Of a DNA stretch of 64,000 nt, positions 45,128 to 57,913 are shown one piece after another. The notes under the pieces are model-generated. The model was not told the origin of the DNA, made no database searches, and saw nothing but the letters and a program-made list of their open reading frames with translations. The translations under genes and the position numbers were made by a program. Location of the stretch: assembly GCA_905250025.1 (NCBI GenBank), contig CAJNOJ010000365.1, forward strand, positions 1 through 64,000, given 5' to 3'. Each line of letters begins with the position of its first letter. Position 1 is the stretch's first letter. This DNA comes from Adineta ricciae (Eukaryota > Rotifera > Eurotatoria > Adinetida > Adinetidae).

Positions 45128-48100
45128 GTCGAAGCATTATATAACCAGATCGTACAACCATCAGATACTATACTGGTATGGGGGAAACAGCCAACTGCAG
45201 ACCGGTAACTTGAGATCTAATAGTCTTGAAGTGAAGAAGTGCAGCCCTTTGTGTTCATAAATAACGCAATGTATCGGAGGCCTATGTGAAGTATGCGGCG
45301 AAGTATGAGAGTACCGACAGAAATGTTTAAGTTTCACCGAAGGATTGATAGTACCATTTGCACTCCGATACTTCCATATGCCCACGTAATATTTTCTTAC
45401 TCGGGTATCAATGCAGTGTTTCAATAGATTATTCGCGTTCTTAATCAAAATTAGCGCTTCAATTACATACTCAATCGCTTTGGAACATGACTAATGACAT
45501 ATTCTTGCGACAAGATTTATTGGACACTAATTTAGACCAGATCGATAGGTCATATCCTGCTTCGATTCGATGTATAACGGTGGAAAAACATTCTTTTAAA
45601 TGCAACACTTCATTGGAAATTGAACAGAATATGATATTGAATAAAATAGGTTGTTGAAAAACCAATAAATAAAGGGATTCTTGTAGTATCGGAGTGTCGT
45701 TTTGCCGCTTGATTGTAGGACTGGTATTACGAATATTTTTGTTGGATTTAATCCATAAATTTCAAGAATTTCAAGTATTCGATAGCCCAAACCAAACTTG
45801 TTTACTCCGCCGATTGATTTATAATAATATCAATTGAGCCTTGATCACAATCTTCAGTGAATCGCTGCAATTGAACACAATTTATCAATTCATGGTCCAT
45901 ATGACTTATCGTGAAAACTTACCTCTTCGATCTTTTGATTATTTAATCGTTGAAATTGAAAATCATTAGTCATCTACGATTACCATCAAGCAATTCTCAT
46001 TCATTTCGGAGCTTTTCATTATTTCTCCTGTATCTTTCAGTTGCTTCATCATAACAATGTGTTTATCAAAAGGAGAATTTTATTACGTATGTCAATCGCC
46101 ATACTAGTCTATCGCTGCATTGATTCTGTTGGAAGAATTGTTCACGCGAGCTAACAAAAAGATCGTCTGAAATATTTATCAAGGAACAATGGATTTAACA
46201 AATCAAAGAATCCAATGGAATTTGTTCGATCCTTCTACGTCATCTTCATTCTTTGGTAAATGATTTCGAAGGAAAGACTCGTTCTTTCACAAGATTATTT
46301 AGGTTTAAACGGAAAGAGTCTTTTAGTAATGAAATAATTGTTCACAAACTATGTAACAAGTGTTTACTGGCGTTGCAAAGTCTTTTATCACTTCGAATCT
46401 GAAATAAGTCACAGCACATTATTCGACGTTGAACTAAACAATCAACCACGAAATGGATTCTGTTCAATTGAGCCAACAAATGAAACAATTTCGACTCTAT
46501 TTACGACCCATTGTACGGATTGGTTTGATGGAGATGGCATTGACGATTTTCTAATTTACACTAAGATTGTGGAATCGATTCGACCAAAATGACAATTTCT
46601 GTTTAGGTTGGACGACAGATCGAACGAAACGAGTTTTACTGACTCATATTCAAGAGATTCGATTATTTCACTTCGGTCACCTGTGAATGTTCGTTTGCTG
46701 ATTGAAATTCGTGATACATTTCATTGCGTTACTCAGTTTGATCTGACATTAGTTTCAATTTATTCGAACGCTTTGTTAATCGATATTTTACAAGGAGAAC
46801 TATCGAAAGTTGATCAATATGCAATGGGACAAATAGCGATGTCCATCTCATAATTCTTTAAAGAAATTCATCGCGATACAATATCAAGTTCGTGAAGAAT
46901 ATTCCGTTAACATTGTAATTCGAGTTGTATTTTAGACAAAGTGACAATGACGTCACCCAAGAATGATCTCTCACAAAAAGTAAACTTTCTATTGAAAAAC
47001 TTCTTTTTCCTTGATTTGATATCTCATAGAATTTGAATAATTTCAATTTCATATTGAAAATCTTAAACGAACACGCAGATGTTCGTGCACAAATGATAAT
47101 ATCAATCACTAATCTATCATTAACCATATTGACTAACATTCAACATCAATTCTCAATACTCTCCATGCTGACTGAATCTACAAACGAATTAACACAAAAA
47201 AACTTCGGTAAATAACCGACTGATTTTCTTTTCTTTGAACTCTTTTCTTCATAGATCAATACATTGAATAAATGTCTTCAATTATCTTCTGCTTTTCAAG
47301 CAAGTGCTAATCGATTCTTCTGTGAAGATACTCATCGGATTGCAACGCTGATTCTCGAATGTTCATACTGTAAGTTTTTTTTTTATGAAAGATGTCGAGA
47401 TTTTCATTGGAGTTTTAGAGTGTCAATGGATCGCTGCAACGACGTACGCAAGTTCTTTAAGCTGATCTACACGAAATCGCTGATTTCTCTTTAACAGGTA
47501 CATGCTTTTTGGTGAAAATTAAGTTGATTCGATATTTTAGATCAATATGATCTTGAATCAACGCTAACTCGTCGAAATTTTGATTATCAAAAACACATCG
47601 TAGGACAATTTCATTTCCCTAAGCTAAATGATCAATTCTCTCCTAGACAAATGAAATCAAGCACGAAATCGATAGAATTCTCTCATCGATTACGACAATT
47701 GTCGATCTTCACTTACATTGGAATTAACATTTCATTATCAATACATCATCCGTCTCATTTTTGTCAGAAAAACTTCACTCGTCATCGAATTTAACCGTTC
47801 TTGTTCGTCGAATATAATACAATCATTAGCTTCATATGGAAACTCATCTGAAACACTCACAAATTCCTCACGATTATTTTCCTTTTCAGTCTTCTATAAG
47901 AAGCAAATTGAAATACAAGCAAATCGAACGAAAGTCTCCATTCCTCAAGATCCAAAAGTGAAGATTTCAGCGATGCTTTTCCAGAATGTTACAATACTCA
48001 ATCGAAAAAACCTATAATTTCATTCCTATATATTCACTTTAACGCAAACCAATAAAAACTCAACCTATTCAACGCATTTCGAAGTTCTCCCATCAAAGCA

Positions 48101-49926
48101 AAATATTTCTTATTTATTGATTTATGAATTCGATCGTAAATCACAATTAAATCCTGTTCAAAACTGGACTTTCTAGTGTTTCTCAAATTTAACGCCTGAT
48201 CAAATGTATGCTCATTTTCTCGATAATCAGAAAACATCCAATCATCATTCGATAGTCGATACAATTCGTGAACTATCGTTGGAGGAAACGAACGAATATT
48301 GTTCGGAGAAAAAATTGCGTCCAAAAATCGATCAACCGAGGAAATTCACTTCGGATTATCAAATCCGACCATATCACAATCAAGTTATTTTTATCTGGAC
48401 TCGGATAATAACTGACAATCGAATGGATTGCTGGTTGGATCATTGACAAATTATAATCAAACACAATGCTTTACGACGTCATAACCATAAACTAACAACA
48501 AAAGTGAATTTTGAACATTCAATCCACTTTTGCGCTTTCGTCGCGCGAGAAATTCATAGAAGAAAAGGTTCGCTACTGATTGGTTTTTCATTGTGTTGTA
48601 ATCGAGTGGTGGTGCGGGGGCTCTCACTCACCTCAAATTGTACTATTTTATTTATTTCGATAAAGCTTCATGTAAGATGCACGCTGTCTATTGTTTGATT
48701 TTTCTATTTTATTGAAGAAACTCGAAAAAAAATCAACGGCATCATTTCGATGTAGTTTTTATTTAGAACAATAAGCAATCGAGTTTGAGAATCGCTCGAT
48801 TGATATTTTTTCATTTTTGTAAAGAGGTTTGATTACTTAAATTTTCTTGTGGCAACACTCGAGCTGTTTGATGGTGATGATACAGGCTTGGGATGAGAAT
48901 ATTTCCTACAGTGCTGCTGATTATCCGTGTCTCGACATTTTGAACCCCATTTGCAAGGAATTATATCAGTAGAATCTGATATTGAGTGAAATAGTCATAC
49001 ATATCTCTTTGTAATCTCTTTTACTTACCTCTTCCAGCTCCTAAGCTGGAGAATTCATAAACTTGTTCTCCATGTGAATACTTTATTCGATGTTCCACCG
49101 TGTTATCATGGCATTTCTGTTGGTGGCGACATGGAATGAGATAATCAGGTAAGCCTGTATGACGATGATCCGCTCGATGATACGCACTAGTAAGAAGTGA
49201 ACAATTCTTATCCGAAACACATGTCGGTACCCGATGTGGTTCGTGTGTTAAGTGTGCCTCTCGATTTCGACACAGTTCAGAAAATCGACATGGGTGAGAA
49301 AATTTCGAATTGTGTTCTTTTTCATTGGATAATTGAAGAAGACAATTGACATTTTCCCGACATGGAATAAGAGATGCAGGATTACTATTCACTGATGAGC
49401 TTTGTGCTTGCTTAGAAAATCCAACTCCATGCTGAGCTTTCACACTCGGAGAAGACGGTGACGAGGGTTCACTTTGCTTCGGTTGCAGTCTAGCACGGTT
49501 ATTACAAGATCTCTCGTCATTCAACTGCGAATCTTTTCCCATATTCGTGTCAACTTTTGGATGAAGATCAGCCTGTTCCTCAAAACAAATCATCACATTC
49601 CGAATTGGTACTGCACATTCACCAGCACTCAGTCGAATGAATTCCAATGCAACTAAGTCAAGTTCAGTCTTACCAAAAGTAAAGCTAATTGTCGAATTGT
49701 TGTACAGTGAATTTGGTCCAGCATGAGAAAGAGTGATTTTACCGATCGAACGTTGAATTTTCAAGCAAAATGTCATAAAATCGTCAGTATTGCACCCAAT
49801 GTAAAATGTATTTGAACCAGCTGCATATGCTTCTTTATGAACGTATGTTTCATGTTCAGAAGGATAGCCACTGTTCAAATACGAAGCTTCTTCACGATAT
49901 TCGACCTCGTTGGTAGCCGGCATTCT
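45128..49926. repeat. Block version C2 (matches 38757-43561)
   Basis: Same content as C1, but continuing into the full PARG-PBZ gene instead of stopping at a joint. Confidence 0.88.
45550..48486 (+). pseudogene. Polycystin-1-like REJ/GPS pseudogene, version 2
   Basis: The same REJ and GPS pieces as 39180-42115, for example GFCSIEPTNETI near 46455 and the GPS-like piece near 48385-48480, again with many breaks. Both versions share most disruptions, so the gene decayed before the copies split. It runs tail to tail with the PARG-PBZ gene, about 350 bp apart. Confidence 0.7.
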
Positions 49927-52900
49927 AGCAAGATAACAAATGAGAGAACGTGAACTCGTTCGACCTTTATCGAACTCGTCTTTGTCACTCGATAGTGTTA
50001 ACATCATATCTCCACACATGGCTTGCCAATAGATGATCGTCGTATTGTCTCGCGACGATTGTGTGCGATCAGTGCGATACTGAGCAAATGCTTGTGATAT
50101 TGTAAGAGGTAACAGTGTATGTGTGTTAAAGTTTGATGGTGGAAGTGTGAGACTAAAACCTCGAAGAGGTCTTGCAATAGAATCTTCATCTTGTTGACTG
50201 AACTGTTTGTTTAGTCTATCATTGATGAAATCTTGGCTACTGGTTGATACTCCTGAGCTAGTACCTTTTCTCGGAATGGTAGTGATACGACCTTTGAGAG
50301 TATTATCAATGACTCCACGTGCATCTTGGTCTAGCGAATCGTACATATTGTCTGGCATATAAACTTGATCGATATAGCTGATTGGAATGAGTCCAGGCAA
50401 GTTAGCTTCGATACCTTTGTATCCAGGCATTCGAGGCCATTCACGCAGAACGGTGTCAAGATTAACACTCCTGCCGTCCTTGTGTAAGTATTGACTAACA
50501 GTAGCTACTAATTCTAGGGTAGCTGTTGATTCATAGCCTGGAACAGAAACATGTAGTTTACAGTTATTATATAATTGAGTTCTGTGTTCAGTTGAGTGTG
50601 GATCACGACCAAGCCAAGGGCAGCGACGATATGTCTCATCGTCGTGGAATGATGCTGCACTTTGAATAGAGAAACTGGAATCAGGATGATGTAGAATTTC
50701 TCGCTTGAAAATAATAAATATATCTCCATGGTCATGTCCCAAGTGTGGTCCGAGAATGCCGCAAATTGTCTTTTCTTTGTCAAAGGATTTGCTTGATGTA
50801 GATTTGCTGATAACAAAAGAGCTACATTCAAAAGCTCTTTTCGCCATAGATCTCGTTGTTTTTTTAATTATATCGATGTCTTGTTGAGAAATTGACTGCT
50901 GAAGGTCTTCCTCTTTTTTTCGTCGATTATCGGTGTGTTGATTTGATGAGAATGAACCCCTAGACAAGCTCACATACTCCTCTTCAACCATAATCGTGAT
51001 ATACTGCTTAACATCTTCCTTCACTGATCTTTTCCCTCGAGCTTCTATACAACGGATTTGATCATGTTGAAGAACTAAATCGGCCACGAATTCTGGCTCT
51101 TTCAATTTTTTCGTATAATATTGACTCATAACTTTCTGTTGAAGAACAAACAGTTCAAACATGATCTGACTACACCGATAAACAGGTTGAACTACACAAA
51201 ACCATCGAAGAATATCTTCAGGAAAACGGCTTGGCGAAGGCAACGCATTTCGAAGACATTTATTGATGTTGTCAGTAATATTTCTTTGATTTTGAACGAA
51301 GTTGATATCCACATTCGTATTGCGGCAGCCAATCGCGTCCATATCTTCAGGTGAAGCAGAATGACGAAAGCGAGTATTATGACTTTGATCAGTTTGAGAG
51401 GTACACCGTTTGTCATGTTTGCATAGAGGTCGTATATCAGGAATGTTTCGATGCGTAAATGTGTTTAAATGATCCTCTTGTTTCATTCTTTCACATTTAT
51501 CACCGAACGAACAACTCTGACGATCTATGTGAATGAAGTATTTTATATGTTTCTCAGTTTGCTCTTTACAGTTGTTTCCATACCAACACACATGTGAAAA
51601 TTGACGCAAATGCTGGTCGTCGTCGAAAAAGGTCGAGCTGTTCTTTTTGTTTTCTCGAAAGAAATCGTTGTAGGATCGACAGTGAAATGGAGTGAATGGA
51701 CATGGTGGAAGAAACGGATGGTGACATTCATTAAGATGTTGTTTGTCATGATACTTGTTGCATCTATTTCCATATGGACATCCCGGTTTACAATGACGAT
51801 ATTGATCACAATGAACTTTGATGTTCTTTAGAAAATCTTTACATTTGTGTGCTTCTGGACAAAGTGGTAAATGACGATATTCTCGTAGATGAACTGCCTC
51901 CATATTGGTACAGTAACCTTCTTTCGAACAAAATGGTGGATGTTCGAATTCTTGGCAGTGCTTTTTGTTATCAATCAGAGTACATTCACCGCCATCTAGA
52001 CATTTTCTAGGATGAATAAATGAGTACATATGAACTCTATCAGATGATTTGTCACATTGATTCTTGTCAAAAGCCATGGCACATAATGGTGGGTGAGAAA
52101 AATTACGCAAATGATCTGGATTACGGTCATTACACATAGCTGCGAATTTACATGGCGCTGAATCGAATATACAAACATCACTCACAGTCGATCCATCCGA
52201 GAGGAGTCGATATGGACCGATGATTGTATTTGGAATACTCGCCAGTTTAGCAAACTTAACTGATTTGCCATCCAACTTTTCAAATGGCTTAAAGTTGCCT
52301 TCTCGGTTTAATTGACCACCCGTATTGTGATCGTCGATGATCGCGAACACAACTAGTTTGAAGAAGCCTGCGTACTGTTCAATAACTGATAGAAACAGTT
52401 GTGCCACATGTTCAGGTGGATTTTTGAATGCACCACAACCAAAAGCAGACAGAACAAGTGAATCATGACCATAACGATAGGCAATCGAAAAAATAGTTTC
52501 AATCTTTTTTCGCATGCCTACAGCTGCTTCTGGTGCTAATCGATTGTCATCTAGTTCGGGAACTCGATAAGCAGCGATGGCAATGGCACAAACATCTGTC
52601 AATGGTTTGTTCATGTAAGCATAACCTCGGTCTTCTGAATGACGAAACACGGTGAGACCTGAAGTATAAATTGCATCGAATTCATCCATTGGATAGATGC
52701 GCTTTTCATCACCCACAGGCTCTTCTTCACAGTCAGATGTGCAGATAAAGCGTTCAGCTCGTTGATCATGATATGAGTCTAATTCGAGATCTAGGCTGCG
52801 AAAGTAATCGGAACGACGGAAGATGTTCTCTTCTTGTGCGCCATCACCTTTTTTATATCCACCTCCAGGAGTTGTTTGATTAGCCATGTTTAACAGTACG

Positions 52901-55127
52901 GGACGGTAACCATCTTTAACTAGCTGTTCATATACTACAAGACAGTCCTCTTCCTGTACCCGAATGTTGGTTCGATCATGTTGAATCTTTTCGTATGGTA
53001 TTTTTGAGCATTTTTCGAGTTTGGATTGATGATTGTAAATAATGGTGGTTAATTTATCATCCAGATTCAACGTCACTTTTTTATCACCGACTAAATAATG
53101 TTTCTTCTTCACGGCAGCAAAAGTATCGAGCATGACAGTCATTCGAAGTAGATGACGTGTTTGATCGGGTTTCGCAGACTTTTCAGAGCGTGAAGCACCG
53201 CGATCGCGGTCACCATGATGCGGTGTAGATGCTGAATTTTGAAACTCTTCGAGCCATGCTTTTTCATTCCATCGGCACTTAAAAATGAAATGATCAGGAT
53301 CGTCTAGGAATTGCATAATGTCCGGTTTGACTTCGGCCATTTTGGTTTTGTACCATGTTTGAGCATTGATTTCGCAATCGTCCATTTCTTGCGATGCAAC
53401 ATTCTCGCTAATACGAAAACGTTTGCCATTAATCTCTAGTTTCTTTAATCGTAAGCATTTGCCAAAAACATATTTATCTTCAATAATTACAAGAAGTTTC
53501 TTATCAGCACACTTATGATTTATCACTTTTCCATTAAACACTTGATGATTGATAATACGATCAACGTCAGTTTTCGAAACCGGTTCAATAAGTAAGTGAT
53601 AGTTAAAACTCCTCCTCGATATTTGTCGACTATCAATATCAATACACGATTGTGCTGTCCATTTGCGAGCTTCATCAGTGACAATAACACATGCATTGTG
53701 TGTCTGTCGACTTACTTGCGTATAGAGACATGATGGTGAAATGTTATCGTCTTGAAGAGATTCTTTGATCGCTTCTTCTAGAGTTTTTTCGGTCGTCGAT
53801 TTTGTCAGACCTTCTAAAAGACTGCAATCAGCGAAAATATACGTTTGAGCTGATATGTCATCGATAGCAAATTTCTTTTTAACAGCACTGTCTAAGAATC
53901 GATTCGAAAATTCAGAAGTAAGACGATAAATATTCGGGAATTGTGCATCCAATACAACACACGATAGCGGTTCGTCTACCTTCAGATGAGTGGCCCATTT
54001 TTTACTTATTTCTTCTGGTGTTGGCAATCGAGTACTTGTACGATGATCGTCCTTATTTAATACGACGTACGAGATAACTTCTAGAGTATCGCTGAACGAA
54101 ATCGTTATTTCAGCGTCTCCGATCGATAATTTGACCTTTCGCACTTTTTCAACAAGGTTACGTTTCATTGCTTCACTCGTCACATAAACAATACCAAAAC
54201 CAAAGTTCGGAAAGAATTTAATATCGTCCACCTTTCCTTCTGCATCCGAACGAATACCTTCAGAAACGGTTTTTTCAAATTCCTGTGTATCTTCGGTAGT
54301 AAATGGTATTTCTGGAATGTATACTGGATATTTGCTTCGGCGATCTAAATGATTATTTCTCTTTATTGCATTTGCAAAGCTCATAGTTGATGTTATTATT
54401 CACATAATTTCATACATGACTCAGTATATTATTTGCATTTACCTGTCGAGCCTTTCTCCGTTGATTTTGCATCACCTCCATTCCCGCCTTTGTAAGACGC
54501 TGTCCCTGTTGTTGATGTTTGTCCACTTGATGACGATGAAGACGAACGGGAACTCTTCCGAGTAGATCCACTTTTTGCTTTAGAAGATTCTTTTGCATTA
54601 CCGTCACCACCGGTATAATTGTTGTTATCTGAAACTGCTGCAGCAGTAGATCCGCCATTTCCGTTCTAAAAATCGTAATCGTCAGGTTGTCAACTTCTTT
54701 TGAGTGAAAACTCTTAATATTTCTACAATATTTCTCGCAGTCGGAGATAGACGATGTGTACGTATACACTATGTAAGTGTTATATGGATAGACGTCTTAG
54801 AAAGGACTACAGTTTTAGAGAACGATGAATAAGATATCTTACCACGTATGCTAATAGAGATAAAATAACAAAAGTTTCTGAATTTACACAAACAATCGTT
54901 TTTCCCTACTTTTATTGGAATAATTAGACTTTTTTCGTTAAAATGCTTACTTCATCGGCAAGAGTAGCTTTCACATCCCAGTGTTTTCCACACTTCTTAC
55001 AATCTCTCTTGTTCTTTTTGGTCAATCGATCTGCAACACACTGACGATGAAATGTATGGCCACATGGGCTGGTTATCGTTGCACCTCCATCATACAACGA
55101 ACATTCACATATAAAACACTCATCCAT
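48833..55127 (-). CDS. RING / RRM-like / PARG / multi-PBZ protein, copy 2 (complete)
   Basis: Four exons on the minus strand: 54951-55127, 54443-54665, 49029-54344 and 48833-48975. Their lengths sum to 1953 codons (1952 aa), and all three introns join in phase. Domains in order: RING-H2 (exon 1: C-x2-C, CGHTFHRQC, CKKC), for ubiquitin transfer; Ser/Gly linker (exon 2); RRM-like region; microbial-type PARG (about residues 540-830 of the whole protein) with TPGGGYKKGDGAQEEN and FGCGAFKNPP. Next come about ten PBZ-like fingers (C-x5-C-x7-8-H-x5-H, for example CSFGDKCERMKQEDHLNTFTH minus its last base pair of residues), an unknown conserved region, more fingers, and a final PBZ on exon 4. PBZ fingers bind poly(ADP-ribose), and PARG cuts it. 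One finger has a long insert between its Cys and His pairs. Sites for glutamate catalysis are intact. The combined role, PAR-guided ubiquitin ligation plus PAR removal, is inference. Confidence 0.9.
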
Positions 55128-57446
55128 TGTATTATCTAAAATATAGAATATTTTCGTTTTGACTCAACTATGATACAGACAGGCAAAGTAAGGATACAAT
55201 TATTCAAGTTGGATATCCAATATCATTCATTTACGGTAAGTATTTACATAAGGGGAACAACGATGAAATCCTGTTACTTCTCGACTTCAATACATAATTT
55301 TTCAATTCAATATCGTATCGCTTTCAAGAGTAACCTTCCTTTAAAACCATCAGAAACACTCCTATGCAATAATCTATTAACGCGCCTTAAACTTACTAAC
55401 TCAAAACTTAAACGAACTCCGAAAACTTCACCTATATTCTCGCACAACAACATCGCAATCTTCCTGTGTCGTATGTCTATATTGCTTTCAGTTACCTGCT
55501 CTTGGTGAGATAAAAATAATAATAAATGTTGGTTTGTCCTTTACTTTCATTAACTTATATACCTTGGAAAAAAGATAAAAAGACGTTAACTATTTTCTTT
55601 TTCTTTCATACACGTATATGCAACCAATTCTACTGTTGACTGAAGTGTTTCGATATAAGATAAGAGCTTTGAAATTTTTCGGCGAAAGTCATCGTGGGTG
55701 AAGCTTCGAGTGAAGACACACATTTCCAACTTAGATGTTTGTTTTTGCTAAGAATAAACAAGCAAGGATGCCTATTTCAAAGATCAATTCAGAAAGAACA
55801 TGTCTTATATGTGTGACATCGTCTTTGAGCAAGTGATCATGAATATTTCCAAGAACTATTGACTCTGTTTTCTTAAGTTTATCAAACGAAATGTTTTGAT
55901 TGTGCTTTTGTTTATATTGAAACAGCGTTTGCTGTTCTTGTATCAACGATGGATGATCACCATAACAACGATGTTTGAGTTCGATATATGGAATATTGTT
56001 TTATACATAACTACGCGAATCATGGACATCATTGTATTTAGAAATAAGTTGATCATCAGACACACATCGAATATTCTGATCACTATGTGACTGTGATCTT
56101 CGCGATCATTGTACGTAGCGAATGGTGGATTCGAATGACTACGAAAGACATTTCAAGAATGATCATAATCGTCAGAATAGGTGTGTATTTGATTAAACTT
56201 TCCTTATTACTACGCGACGTTACTAGACTATGTTGAATGTTGTGATTCTTTTCTTTTGCACTTACTCTCCTTATCCAATGTACACATATGTTAACGCTCA
56301 CTTTGTATCGAATTGATACGATTTTGAGGAGAATCAAATAGAATAAAAGCTTGACACTATCGGCACAAACATGTATTTATGAAATGCAGACATTTCCATG
56401 CATTTTGTCATTACCTTCATGCTTCATTTCTTCTAATCACATAGGTAGTGATCGCAAAAATGAGAGTATCGACCGATGTGTTTCTAAATGGTTCAACGTA
56501 AAATTTCAAAACTTCATGTATTCGCATGTTCTACGGAGCTGTACGAGACTGTCTAATATCGTCCCAATTGTTTTTAAAATTAATATTTTGTAAGAAGAGT
56601 GCATGTCGATAATGTATGCACATTTTTGCTCTTCACATTTATTTATACGGTAGAAAGTATGGAGAATTTGCGTGAAATGGACAAGTTCTTCAGTCACATC
56701 ATCTACGCACCATAAACTAAGCGCGATTTCAATGAAAAAAGGATTGCTAATAGTGTTATATGGCGATAGGAATTGTCATCAGAAGTGACCAGGAGTAATT
56801 TATCATTCAAAAGCAACTTTAGATAAGACAGATACATTTTGAAAGCTGATTATTGATGGTAAAAAACAATCGTTTGAGTGAAATAGAAATGAAAGTTTAT
56901 CAACACCATAACAATCCTTAAAAAGAGACGTAAAAACGAAACACTTGTCGCTCTTCAACTCAAATAGAGCAAGAAGTTTACAGCTCAACTCAGAACAACG
57001 ACCACTGCTCGTCTATGAGATCTTAGCAATCATGTTTATCAGTATCAAAAATCTTGAGTCAAATCTTGTAGAGAGCACAACTGTTTACGTTTCTGTGTAT
57101 TATTTTTCAGTAATCGAAGTACGAATAACGTAAGGAAGAGAATAATTCATACTTGTTAGAATCTTTCATCAAGAAAACGTTTTGTAAAAGAAAAGATTAA
57201 CCATTGATAAGGAATAAACAATGTGTATCATAAAATGATAGACGGCGTGACAGTCGCAGAAATCTCATACACTAACAGAACATTTTCTTACTTCATAAAA
57301 TCTTATCACATATCAATAAAACGAAAGTTTTTACCAACTTATTGCAAAACTTTCGTTTAAAATGAAAATCATTTTTGATTCAGAGTGTTAGTGGTCACAA
57401 ATTCAACTTTAGAAAAGATTAAAAAAAGTATTACCAAACAGGCTGA
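55128..57446. promoter_or_regulatory. Shared divergent upstream region, second copy
   Basis: About 2.3 kb between the RING exon start and the ART start, conserved with 2920-5002. About 345 bp at 55641-55985 is present only here because of the gap at 3533. No gene seen; a short plus-strand frame (56351-56593) is kept from the other copy. Confidence 0.45.
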
Positions 57447-57912
57447 ATGACTGCCCGATTCTCTCACTTCGAATCCTTCAACACAAAGCAGACTATTGAT
57501 GATTATCTTCTCTGTCAACTCGTTTCGTTGGACGAAGCCGTGATTCCAGTATCCCATATTGTCAATAACGTGCTTGCCTATGCCGCTACGGCAAACTTGC
57601 ATGTCAATCACCAGCAAACAAGCTTTCTCAAGATGAATCAGCTTCTATATATCTATACACGATGGACACAGAATTTTACTATAAAATGAATAAAGCGTTG
57701 CGAAAAAATGCAGTAGAGAAGATAAAACCGTGGTTTCTGTATCTGAAACTTTTTCATACGGCTTTAAACAAATTACCCTCGAAAAAACGACGCGTCTGGC
57801 GAGGCATTAAAGAAAATGCTAGCAGTCAATATACAAAAGGTACTCAATTCGTTTGGGCAGGCGCGTCATCGACTTCGACTGAGCTCGAAGTAGTAGAACG
57901 CTTCTTGTCTAG
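57447..57912 (+). pseudogene. ADP-ribosyltransferase, second copy (5' part)
   Basis: The start and first part match the gene at 5003 closely, and the piece with VWRGIKENA and WAGASSTSTELEV is present. The reading frame is not continuous across the copy (about one break), so it may be a decayed copy or carry an assembly error. Its last 221 bases are identical to 5249-5469 and 5471-5691. It is cut at the N at 57913, before the catalytic Glu region. It is head to head with copy 2 of the RING-PARG-PBZ gene. Confidence 0.75.
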
Positions 57913-57913
57913 N
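57913..57913. other. Contig joint (single N), chimeric
   Basis: Joins an ART gene on the plus strand to a RING-family gene on the minus strand. The 221 bases before it also lead into 5692 onward, the more likely true continuation. Confidence 0.9.
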
